64,000 nt of DNA from Nematostella vectensis (lineage: Eukaryota > Cnidaria > Anthozoa > Actiniaria > Edwardsiidae), in NCBI RefSeq assembly GCF_932526225.1, contig NC_064046.1:15141408-15205407 (forward strand), given 5' to 3'. The translations under genes were made by a program, and so were the position numbers. The stretch's first letter is position 1. Every line of letters begins with the position of its first letter. The notes under the pieces were generated by a model. That model worked only from the letters and a program-made list of their open reading frames with translations. It searched no databases and was not told the DNA's origin. Of the stretch, positions 49,799 to 61,800 are shown one piece after another.

Positions 49799-52194
49799 TC
49801 CTACTTTAAGTATATCTATATTAATAGAAAATATCTGGCAGAAGTATGAAATTGCAAGATTTATTTCAGAAATAGAGGTTACAAAATATGTAACAATTCA
49901 ATAAATATTGTAAATATATATATATATATTTATAAATTGATATGATAATCTTATATTATTTATTATCTTATGAATAAAGTATTTTTAAATGGTCTCTATT
50001 ACCATAAAAGGCACGAGCACTTCTAAAATTGAAGTAAGATTATATAACTATTTTTCAAATAAATTTTTACTTTTTTGCTAAACCCTTAATTGCTTTAAGC
50101 AATGAATGTCAAAAAACTGTTGTGTGACAGAATAAATATTGGCAAGAATTAATAGTTATGGATATATCAGAATATATATAAATATATCAGCATTACAGTA
50201 TTATGCCTCAGAATTCAAATATTACATAACTATTATTTTCAGATAGTATAGATCACTTTGTACAGTATATACAAAAAAATATGTGTGAACATTTGCAACA
50301 TTTTGTTGCATGGGATTTTGAAAACCTCAATAAAGAATAATTTACCAATATATTAAAGTATTTTAATTTTAGTACCATAGACCAATGTTGTTTATTTCCT
50401 CCCTGATTCTAGTATATACATTACATATTTACTAAGGGATATACAATTCCAGTTTCCTTACATTTCTTATGAACCTGCAATAGGTAGCCACTTTATTTTA
50501 TGCCGAAAGCAGATCAATCACACTTTTTATGTAAGAACACAATACAGTAAATGCTCTGCCAACATGCACTCTTGTGAGTGAACAGCTTTACTTCCAAACA
50601 ACTTTTCTAAACCCAGATTTTGCATCATTGAAATACTGTGTTCAAGTTTATCATAGACCTCACTGCATCACAATAACAATGTTCTTATTCATAAAAAAAA
50701 AAGAGTTGCTGATGATTTGAATTAATATATTGATCAAATGTATTTCAAAATTAACATACAAGTATGTCTTTTTTTTATTTGCTGAAATTTGTAATTGTAT
50801 AACATAAGAGATCTGCATTTAGCATTTGTAAAGATAATGGGATAAGTAGAAAGTATACCAACTCTGTCTTAGGCTGCCATAAGATAATTTACCAAAAAAA
50901 GTTCAATAAAGATAATAGAAAATCAAACATTTTATTTTAAAAAAATATTTCATCACCTATCAAAGTCTATCATTCATAAAAAAAATCATTTAACCATTGG
51001 ATGCTTACAAATAGATTCTTTTTTTTCTATCAAATTACATCTTCTTACTCACCTTTTTAAGGAGACAATCCACCTCAGAGTACATCAAACATGCTATTTT
51101 TTACAGGATTACATACCTTTATTATTTGACATCACTCTTAGAGCCATGGCAATCAGCCACCAAGAAATGTTTGGATGCAACATTTATATCATGTACACAA
51201 AGTGTGTGTACATCAAACATGTTCTGTATGTATGTCAAGGCAAGATAAAAAACAACAGAGAAATAATGGAAACATGTAAACGTTAGTAGTGTAACCCTAA
51301 GTGACAGCACTTTGGGTGTAGTCAACAGTAATTCTTACCCCTAAGATATTTTAAAGCTTGCACATCACTATAGCAGGTAGCATGACCCCTCCCTCAGTGA
51401 AGCATGTCGGATTCTTCCTCCTCATAGACACTGCATTTCCATTTAAAAACCCCTGCTGACTGCCTCCTTCCTGACTGTTACCTTCCATACGACTGTCTGA
51501 ATCTACCTACCTATTTTTAACTGCTATGCAGAGTAAGGTTATTGATTACATTTAAATATAATAGCCTAATAATATAATAACCTAATTACTGCTATCTATT
51601 TTCTATTGAGGATATCACTAATCTGAAGAGAATATCCATGTAGCCATCAAATATGAAACAAACAAACAAAGATAATAATTAGACCAACATGAAACTACAA
51701 GTCATCTGTTTGGAAGAACTCAGAATTTAGAATCCAATTAAGTACTAAGTCTTACTTAACTATTGTGATTTGACTAAGTTTTCAGATGTAACTTAAATGG
51801 TTATCATATTTGGTTTCCCTTGAATTTCGTTAAGAACAAGTTTATCCAAGAATACAATAAACTGAAGCGCTGTTGAAACTGAAAATACTTTCACAACAAA
51901 GAATAATTATTGTTTATAAGCTACCATAGCAACGAGCGTGCCGAGTTTTTTGAGTTCTATTCCATGTGTTATTTCTTTGACGAAACGATCTTTCGATCTA
52001 AAAGAACCAACAATTTGACTAAAATTTATAACTCAATAAATCACCCCTCTCAAATAACACGATAGCCTAAAATAATGCGCAAGTCTGGCTAAAACAAATA
52101 TGTCCTTTCCTTTCGATTCCTTTTCTATAAGCACTGCATTTCTACAAAATGAGTATTATATGTAAACACATTCTATTTGGTTCTTTATAAATAC
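49799..52194. other. AT-rich interior of the DNA transposon, no gene seen
   Basis: About 2.4 kb with short AT tracts (a TA run near 49915-49930) and many T-runs. I found no frame with protein-like composition, no RNA gene and no relation to the satellite. It may include intron sequence of the decayed gene at its right. Confidence 0.5.
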
Positions 52195-52375
52195 CTTTCT
52201 GCTAAGCCTTCTCAGCTTTTCTCGCTTCGCTTTCAAGTTTCTTCTCAGCGATGCTTTGCTAAAGGGAAGAAAACTCATCCTCCAGGTCCTGCAGTTCTCA
52301 CGAAGAGTCCATCACATTCTGTCACTTTAATTTAGCCTCTCGCATTTACCCTCCGAGACTGAACCTCTTTGGCAT
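52195..52375 (-). pseudogene. Degenerate coiled-coil-like exon
   Basis: On the minus strand a single frame runs from ATG (52375-52373) to an AAAG|GTATTT splice-donor-like site at 52195/52194. It is broken by five in-frame stops. Between the stops the residues look like a charged coiled coil, for example ELQDLEDEFSSL and QSIAEKKLESEARKAEKA. The start reads MPKRFSLGG. This looks like a decayed first exon, either of the transposon's own gene or of a captured host gene. Upstream on the same strand, toward the terminal repeat, are ATGGCGGG and CGCCATCTTGG motifs of a kind seen in TATA-less promoters. Confidence 0.35.
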
Positions 52376-52837
52376 ATTTACAATTAAACTTGAAAATTAG
52401 AGTGAGGTTTTAAAAATAATCGCGCGAGAACAGAGGAGAAATCTACAAAACCAAAATCATAGCGAAGACATTCAGGGATTCAAGAATCGGACTACCCTGC
52501 TGATTTTCAATAAATTCTTTCGACGTAAAAATAAAATCGGGACTCAAAATAACTGCATTCAAGACATTTTGGGAAAAATCGCGGAAAGACCGTATCCCTT
52601 TGAAGAATAGGCGCAGGAACCACGCGAAATTCTGGCCGTGTTTGATACCAAATCAAACCTTGTTCTTCCGTCTGTGCTTTCCCGCCATCCGATCTTATTT
52701 TCCGAAGCTAGCGAAAATCCTGCGAGCTTTCGAACATAGGGCCCGAGCAGATTCGTAAATTCGGCACCAGTCCTCTAAAAATGTGCCCCGTCCAAGATGG
52801 CGATTTGACACGGAAAGCCCTGCCGCTTTTGGAGTGT

Positions 52838-52852
52838 TTTGTGCCCGGCGTG
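52838..52852 (-). repeat. Right terminal inverted repeat
   Basis: TTTGTGCCCGGCGTG, the exact complement of the left end, followed by the TGG duplication. Confidence 0.9.
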
Positions 52853-55800
52853 TGGTATCGTAAACTATCCCAAGCAAAGTCACCATCGGACTGGAGGTTA
52901 CATTCGGGAAAAGCTTCAGGGTTACATTCAGGAATTTGTTTTACGAGTGAAACCTCCAAACGGTTACAATCGATAATTTTTTTTCCGAATGTAAATTCCA
53001 AAAAGTAACATTAGGAAAAATAAAACAGTATACTCGGAAAAAAGGTATATCAATCTATCGAGCGCTATGCTCTATCTTAGAATCTACTTAATCAAGTTAT
53101 CCAAGGAATCTAGTTAGTTCTTGTGTGCATAAAATATGTACAGGATCCTGAACAAAGCATGAGCACATCAAAGATGCTGAGAGTACATAAAAATGTCCCT
53201 ATACCTTCTTTTTATGTCATGACACACCAAGAACAGTATAATTAAGTATCGATATTTAAAAAAAAAATTAAGTAAAAAAAATAGGCTATCAGCGGGAATC
53301 GAACCCGGGTAGCTGCGTTAGTAGTCAAGTGCCCGCAACGAAAGACTAACGTGGCATTGCTGAAGGGAATTGTAATGAAAATTACTTTTAATACTATTGG
53401 TATCGTAAACTATCCCAAGCAAAGTCACCATCGGACTGGAGGTTACATTCGGGAAAAGCTTCAGGGTTACATTCGGGAATTTGTTTTACGAGTGTAACCT
53501 CCAAAAGGTTACAATCGATAATTTTTTTTCCTAATGTAAATTCCAAAAAGTAACATTAGGAAAAATAAAACAGTATACTCGGAAAAAAAGGTATATCAAT
53601 CTATCGAGCGCTGTGCTCTATGTTAGAATCTACTTAATCAAGTTATCCAAGGAATCTAGTTAGTTCTTGTGTGCATAAAATATGTACATGATCCTGAACA
53701 AAGCATGAGCACATCAAAGATGCTGAGAGTACATAAAAATGTCCCTATACCTTCTTTTTATGTCATGACACACCAAGAACAGTATAATTAAGTATCGATA
53801 TTTAAAAAAAAATAAAGAAAAAAAAAAATAGGCTATCAGCGGGAATCGAACCCAGGTCGCTGCGTTAGTAGTCAAGTGCCCGCAACGAAAGACTAACGTG
53901 GCATTGCTGAAGGGAATTGTAATGAAAATTACTTTTAATACTATTGGTATCGTAAACTATCCCAAGAAAAGTCACCATCGGACTGGAGGTTACATTAGGG
54001 AAAAGCTTTAGGGTTACATTCGGGAATTTGTTTTACGAGTGTAACCTCCAAAAGGTTACAATCGATAATTTTTTCCTGAATGTAAATTCCAAAAAGTAAC
54101 ATTAGGAAAAATAAAACAGTATACTCGGAAAAAAAGGTATATCAATCTATCGAGCGCTATGCTCTATCTTAGAATCTACTTAATCAATTTATCCAAGGAA
54201 TCTAGTTAATTCTTGTGTGCATAAAATATGTACAGGATAATGAACAAAGCATGAGCACATCAAAGATGCTGAGAGTACATAAAAATGTCCCTATACCTTC
54301 TTTTTATGTCATGACACACCAAGAACAGTATAATTAAGTATCGATATTTAAAAAAAAAATAAAGAAAAAAAATAGGCTATCAGCGGGAATCGAACCCGGG
54401 TAGCTGCGTTAGTAGTCAAGTGCCCGCAACGAAAGACTAACGTGGCATTGCTAAAGGGAATTGTAATGAAAATTACTTTTAATACTATTGGTATCGTAAA
54501 CTATCCCAAGCAAAGTCACCATAGGGCTGGAGGTTACATTCGGGAAAAGCTTCAGGGTTACATTCGGGAATTTGTTTTACGAGTGTAACCTCCAAAAGGT
54601 TACAATCGATAATTTTTTATCCGAATATAAATTCCAAAAAGCAACATTAGGAAAAATAAAACAGTATACTCGGAAAAAAAGGTATATCAATCTATCGAGC
54701 GCTATGCTCTATGTTAGAATCTACTTAATCAAGTTATTCAAGGAATCTAGTTAGTTCTTGTGTGCATAAAATATGTACAGGATCCTGAACAAAGCATGAG
54801 CACATCAAAGATGCTGAGAGTACATAAAAATGTCCCTATACCTTCTTTTTATGTCATGACACAACAGGAACAGTATAATTAAGTATCGATATTTAAAAAA
54901 AAAAATAAAGAAAAAAAAATAGGCTATCAGCGGGAATCGAACCCAGGTCGCTGCGTTAGTAGTCAAGTGCCCGCAACGAAAGACTAACGTGGCATTGCTG
55001 AAGGGAATTGCAATGAAAATTACTTTTAATACTATTGGTATGGTAAACTATCCCAAGCAAAGTCACCATCGGGCTGGAGGTTACATTCGGGAAAAGCTTC
55101 AGGGTTACATTCGGGAATTTGTTTTACGAGTGTAACCTCCAAAAGGTTACAATCGATAGTTTTTTTTTCGAATGTAAATTCCAAAAAGTAACATTAGGAA
55201 AAATAAAACAGTATACTCGGAAAAAAAGGTATATCAATCTATCGAGCGCTATGCTCTATTTTAGAATCTACTTAATCAAGTTATCCAAAGAATCTAGTTA
55301 GTTCTTGTGTGCATAAAATATGTACAGGATCCTGAACAAAGCATGAGCACATCAAAGATGCTGAGAGTACATAAAAATGTCCCTATACCTTCTTTTTATG
55401 TCATGACACACCAAGAACAGTATAATTAAGTATCGATATTTAAAAAAAAAATAAAGAACAAAAAATAGGCTATCAGCGGGAATCGAACCCGGGTCGCTGC
55501 GTTAGTAGTCAAGTGCCCACAACGAAAGACTAACGTGGCATTGCTGAAGGGAATTGTAATGAAAATTACTTTTGATACTATTGGTATCGTAAACTATCCC
55601 AAGCAAAGTCACCATCGGACTGGAGGTTACATTCGGGAAAAGCTTCAGGGTTACATTCAGGAATTTGTTTTACGAGTGAAACCTCCAAACGGTTACAATC
55701 GATAATTTTTTTTCCGAATGTAAATTCCAAAAAGTAACATTAGGAAAAATAAAACAGTATACTCGGAAAAAAGGTATATCAATCTATCGAGCGCTATGCT

Positions 55801-58800
55801 CTATCTTAGAATCTACTTAATCAAGTTATCCAAGGAATCTAGTTAATTCTTGTGTGCATAAAATATGTACAGGATCCTGAACAAAGCATGAGCACATCAA
55901 AGATGCTGAGAGTACATAAAAATGTCCCTATACCTTCTTTTTATGTCATGACACACCAAGAACAGTATAATTAAGTATCGATATTTAAAAAAAAAATTTA
56001 GTAAAAAAAATAGGCTATCAGCGGGAATCGAACCCGGGTAGCTGCGTTAGTAGTCAAGTGCCCGCAACGAAAGACTAACGTGGCATTGCTGAAGGGAATT
56101 GTAATGAAAATTACTTTTAATACTATTGGTATCGTAAACTATACCAAGCAAAGTCACCATCGGACTGGAGGTTACATTCGGGAAAAGCTTCAGGGTTACA
56201 TTCGGGAATTTGTTTTACGAGTGTAACCTCCAAAAGGTTACAATCGATAATTTTTTTTCCTAATGTAAATTCCAAAAAGTAACATTAGGAAAAATAAAAC
56301 AGTATACTCGGAAAAAAAGGTATATCAATCTATCGAGCGCTGTGCTCTATGTTAGAATCTACTTAATCAAGTTATCCAAGGAATCTAGTTAGTTCTTGTG
56401 TGCATAAAATATGTACATGATCCTGAACAAAGCATGAGCACATCAAAGATGCTGAGAGTACATAAAAATGTCCCTATACCTTCTTTTTATGTCATGACAC
56501 CCCAAGAACAGTATAATTAAGTATCGATATTTAAAAAAAAAATAAAGAAAAAAAAATAGGCTATCAGCGGGAATCAAACCCAGGTCGCTGCGTTAGTAGT
56601 CAAGTGCCCGCAACGAAAGACTAACGTGGCATTGCTGAAGGGAATTGTAATGAAAATTACTTTTAATACTATTGGTATCGTAAACTATCCCAAGAAAAGT
56701 CACCATCGGACTGGAGGTTACATTAGGGAAAAGCTTTAGGGTTACATTCGGGAATTTGTTTTACGAGTGTAACCTCCAAAAGGTTACAATCGATAATTTT
56801 TTCCTGAATGTAAATTCCAAAAAGTAACATTAGGAAAAATAAAACAGTATACTCGGAAAAAAAGGTATATCAATCTATCGAGCGCTATGCTCTATCTTAG
56901 AATCTACTTAATCAATTTATCCAAGGAATCTAGTTAATTCTTGTGTGCATAAAATATGTACAGGATCCTGAACAAAGCATGAGCACATCAAAGATGCTGA
57001 GAGTACATAAAAATGTCCCTATACCTTCTTTTTATGTCATGACACACCAAGAACAGTATAATTAAGTATCGATATTTAAAAAAAAAAAAAAGAAAAAAAA
57101 ATAGGCTATCAGCGGGAATCGAACCCGGGTAGCTGCGTTAGTAGTCAAGTGCCCGCAACGAAAGACTAACGTGGCATTGCTGAAGGGAATTGTAATGAAA
57201 ATTACTTTTAATACTATTGGTATCGTAAACTATCCCAAGCAAAGTCACCATAGGGCTGGAGGTTACATTCGGGAAAAGCTTCAGGGTTACATTCGGGAAT
57301 TTGTTTTACGAGTGTAACCTCCAAAAGGTTACAATCGATAATTGTTTATCCGAATATAAATTCCAAAAAGTAACATTATGAAAAATAAAACAGTATACTC
57401 GGAAAAAAAGGTATATCAATCTATCGAGCGCTATGCTCTATGTTAGAATCTACTTAATCAAGTTATTCAAGGAATCTAGTTAGTTCTTGTGTGCATAAAA
57501 TATGTACAGGATCCTGAACAAAGCATGAGCACATCAAAGATGCTGAGAGTACATAAAATTGTCAGTATACATTCTTTTTATGTCATGACACACCCAGAAC
57601 AGTATAATTAAGTATCGATATTTAAAAAAAAAAAATAAAGAAAAAAATAGGCTATCAGCGGGAATCGAACCCGGGTCGCTGCGTTAGTAGTCAAGTGCCC
57701 GCAACGAAAGACTAACGTGGCATTGCTGAAGGGAATTTTAATTAAAATTACTTTTAATACTATTGGTATCGTAAACTATCCCAAGCAAAGTCACCATCGG
57801 ACTGGAGGTTACATTCGGGAAAAGCTTCAGGGTTACATTCGGGAATTTGTTTTACGAGTGTAACCTCCAAAAGGTTACAATCGATAATTTTTTTTCCTAA
57901 TGTAAATTCCAAAAAGTAACATTAGGAAAAATAAAACAGTATACTCGGAAAAAAAGGTATATCAATCTATCGAGCGCTGTGCTCTATGTTAGAATCTACT
58001 TAATCAAGTTATCCAAGGAATCTAGTTAGTTCTTGTGTGCATAAAATATGTACATGATCCTGAACAAAGCATGAGCACATCAAAGATGCTGAGAGTACAT
58101 AAAAATGTCCCTATACCTTCTTTTTATGTCATGACACACCAAGAACAGTATAATTAAGTATCGATATTTAAAAAAAAATAAAGAAAAAAAAAAATAGGCT
58201 ATCAGCGGGAATCGAACCCAGGTCGCTGCGTTAGTAGTCAAGTGCCCGCAACGAAAGACTAACGTGGCATTGCTGAAGGGAATTGTAATGAAAATTACTT
58301 TTAATACTATTGGTATCGTAAACTATCCCAAGAAAAGTCACCATCGGACTGGAGGTTACATTAGGGAAAAGCTTTAGGGTTACATTCGGGAATTTGTTTT
58401 ACGAGTGTAACCTCCAAAAGGTTACAATCGATAATTTTTTCCTGAATGTAAATTCCAAAAAGTAACATTAGGAAAAATAAAACAGTATACTCGGAAAAAA
58501 AGGTATATCAATCTATCGAGCGCTATGCTCTATCTTAGAATCTACTTAATCAATTTATCCAAGGAATCTAGTTAATTCTTGTGTGCATAAAATATGTACA
58601 GGATAATGAACAAAGCATGAGCACATCAAAGATGCTGAGAGTACATAAAAATGTCCCTATACCTTCTTTTTATGTCATGACACACCAAGAACAGTATAAT
58701 TAAGTATCGATATTTAAAAAAAAAATAAAGAAAAAAAATAGGCTATCAGCGGGAATCGAACCCGGGTAGCTGCGTTAGTAGTCAAGTGCCCGCAACGAAA

Positions 58801-61800
58801 GACTAACGTGGCATTGCTAAAGGGAATTGTAATGAAAATTACTTTTAATACTATTGGTATCGTAAACTATCCCAAGCAAAGTCACCATAGGGCTGGAGGT
58901 TACATTCGGGAAAAGCTTCAGGGTTACATTCGGGAATTTGTTTTACGAGTGTAACCTCCAAAAGGTTACAATCGATAATTTTTTATCCGAATATAAATTC
59001 CAAAAAGCAACATTAGGAAAAATAAAACAGTATACTCGGAAAAAAAGGTATATCAATCTATCGAGCGCTATGCTCTATGTTAGAATCTACTTAATCAAGT
59101 TATTCAAGGAATCTAGTTAGTTCTTGTGTGCATAAAATATGTACAGGATCCTGAACAAAGCATGAGCACATCAAAGATGCTGAGAGTACATAAAAATGTC
59201 CCTATACCTTCTTTTTATGTCATGACACAACAGGAACAGTATAATTAAGTATCGATATTTAAAAAAAAAAATAAAGAAAAAAAAATAGGCTATCAGCGGG
59301 AATCGAACCCAGGTCGCTGCGTTAGTAGTCAAGTGCCCGCAACGAAAGACTAACGTGGCATTGCTGAAGGGAATTGCAATGAAAATTACTTTTAATACTA
59401 TTGGTATGGTAAACTATCCCAAGCAAAGTCACCATCGGGCTGGAGGTTACATTCGGGAAAAGCTTCAGGGTTACATTCGGGAATTTGTTTTACGAGTGTA
59501 ACCTCCAAAAGGTTACAATCGATAGTTTTTTTTTCGAATGTAAATTCCAAAAAGTAACATTAGGAAAAATAAAACAGTATACTCGGAAAAAAAGGTATAT
59601 CAATCTATCGAGCGCTATGCTCTATTTTAGAATCTACTTAATCAAGTTATCCAAAGAATCTAGTTAGTTCTTGTGTGCATAAAATATGTACAGGATCCTG
59701 AACAAAGCATGAGCACATCAAAGATGCTGAGAGTACATAAAAATGTCCCTATACCTTCTTTTTATGTCATGACACACCAAGAACAGTATAATTAAGTATC
59801 GATATTTAAAAAAAAAATAAAGAACAAAAAATAGGCTATCAGCGGGAATCGAACCCGGGTCGCTGCGTTAGTAGTCAAGTGCCCACAACGAAAGACTAAC
59901 GTGGCATTGCTGAAGGGAATTGTAATGAAAATTACTTTTAATACTATTGGTATCGTAAACTATCCCAAGCAAAGTCACCATCGGACTGGAGGTTACATTC
60001 GGGAAAAGCTTCAGGGTTACATTCAGGAATTTGTTTTACGAGTGAAACCTCCAAACGGTTACAATCGATAATTTTTTTTCCGAATGTAAATTCCAAAAAG
60101 TAACATTAGGAAAAATAAAACAGTATACTCGGAAAAAAGGTATATCAATCTATCGAGCGCTATGCTCTATCTTAGAATCTACTTAATCAAGTTATCCAAG
60201 GAATCTAGTTAATTCTTGTGTGCATAAAATATGTACAGGATCCTGAACAAAGCATGAGCACATCAAAGATGCTGAGAGTACATAAAAATGTCCCTATACC
60301 TTCTTTTTATGTCATGACACACCAAGAACAGTATAATTAAGTATCGATATTTAAAAAAAAAATTTAGTAAAAAAAATAGGCTATCAGCGGGAATCGAACC
60401 CGGGTAGCTGCGTTAGTAGTCAAGTGCCCGCAACGAAAGACTAACGTGGCATTGCTGAAGGGAATTGTAATGAAAATTACTTTTAATACTATTGGTATCG
60501 TAAACTATACCAAGCAAAGTCACCATCGGACTGGAGGTTACATTCGGGAAAAGCTTCAGGGTTACATTCGGGAATTTGTTTTACGAGTGTAACCTCCAAA
60601 AGGTTACAATCGATAATTTTTTTTCCTAATGTAAATTCCAAAAAGTAACATTAGGAAAAATAAAACAGTATACTCGGAAAAAAAGGTATATCAATCTATC
60701 GAGCGCTGTGCTCTATGTTAGAATCTACTTAATCAAGTTATCCAAGGAATCTAGTTAGTTCTTGTGTGCATAAAATATGTACATGATCCTGAACAAAGCA
60801 TGAGCACATCAAAGATGCTGAGAGTACATAAAAATGTCCCTATACCTTCTTTTTATGTCATGACACCCCAAGAACAGTATAATTAAGTATCGATATTTAA
60901 AAAAAAAATAAAGAAAAAAAAATAGGCTATCAGCGGGAATCGAACCCAGGTCGCTGCGTTAGTAGTCAAGTGCCCGCAATGAAAGACTAACGTGGCATTG
61001 CTGAAGGGAATTGTAATGAAAATTACTTTTAATACTATTGGTATCGTAAACTATCCCAAGAAAAGTCACCATCGGACTGGAGGTTACATTAGGGAAAAGC
61101 TTTAGGGTTACATTCGGGAATTTGTTTTACGAGTGTAACCTCCAAAAGGTTACAATCGATAATTTTTTCCTGAATGTAAATTCCAAAAAGTAACATTAGG
61201 AAAAATAAAACAGTATACTCGGAAAAAAAGGTATATCAATCTATCGAGCGCTATGCTCTATCTTAGAATCTACTTAATCAATTTATCCAAGGAATCTAGT
61301 TAATTCTTGTGTGCATAAAATATGTACAGGATCCTGAACAAAGCATGAGCACATCAAAGATGCTGAGAGTACATAAAAATGTCCCTATACCTTCTTTTTA
61401 TGTCATGACACACCAAGAACAGTATAATTAAGTATCGATATTTTAAAAAAAAAAAAAGAAAAAAAAATAGGCTATCAGCGGGAATCGAACCCGGGTAGCT
61501 GCGTTAGTAGTCAAGTGCCCGCAACGAAAGACTAACGTGGCATTGCTGAAGGGAATTGTAATGAAAATTACTTTTAATACTATTGGTATCGTAAACTATC
61601 CCAAGCAAAGTCACCATAGGGCTGGAGGTTACATTCGGGAAAAGCTTCAGGGTTACATTCGGGAATTTGTTTTACGAGTGTAACCTCCAAAAGGTTACAA
61701 TCGATAATTGTTTATCCGAATATAAATTCCAAAAAGTAACATTATGAAAAATAAAACAGTATACTCGGAAAAAAAGGTATATCAATCTATCGAGCGCTAT

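Larger units (their letters stand above)
48083..52852. mobile_element. DNA transposon with CACGCC...GGCGTG ends, CACTA/EnSpm-like
   Basis: The 4770-bp insert is bounded by a perfect 15-bp inverted repeat, CACGCCGGGCACAAA at 48083-48097 and its complement at 52838-52852. A weaker match extends to about 30 bp (TCC, AAAA and CGGCA blocks). It has a 3-bp TGG target duplication. Ends that begin CAC with a 3-bp duplication fit the CACTA/EnSpm superfamily; the fourth and fifth bases (GC rather than TA or TG) differ from the usual form. I find no transposase, so it is non-autonomous or decayed. Contents in order: a coding-like fragment, a 17-bp minisatellite in two blocks, about 2.3 kb of AT-rich DNA, a degenerate exon-like stretch and a GC-richer right end. 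Confidence 0.85.

Noticed and set aside
52195-52375. Five in-frame stops as evidence of C-to-T hypermutation
   Set aside because: Any stop codon can be derived from CAA, CAG or CGA by C-to-T, so the pattern carries no information without a parent sequence.
48083-52852. PIF/Harbinger or hAT assignment for the DNA transposon
   Set aside because: Harbinger prefers a TWA target and hAT makes 8-bp duplications. Here it is TGG, 3 bp, with CAC ends.
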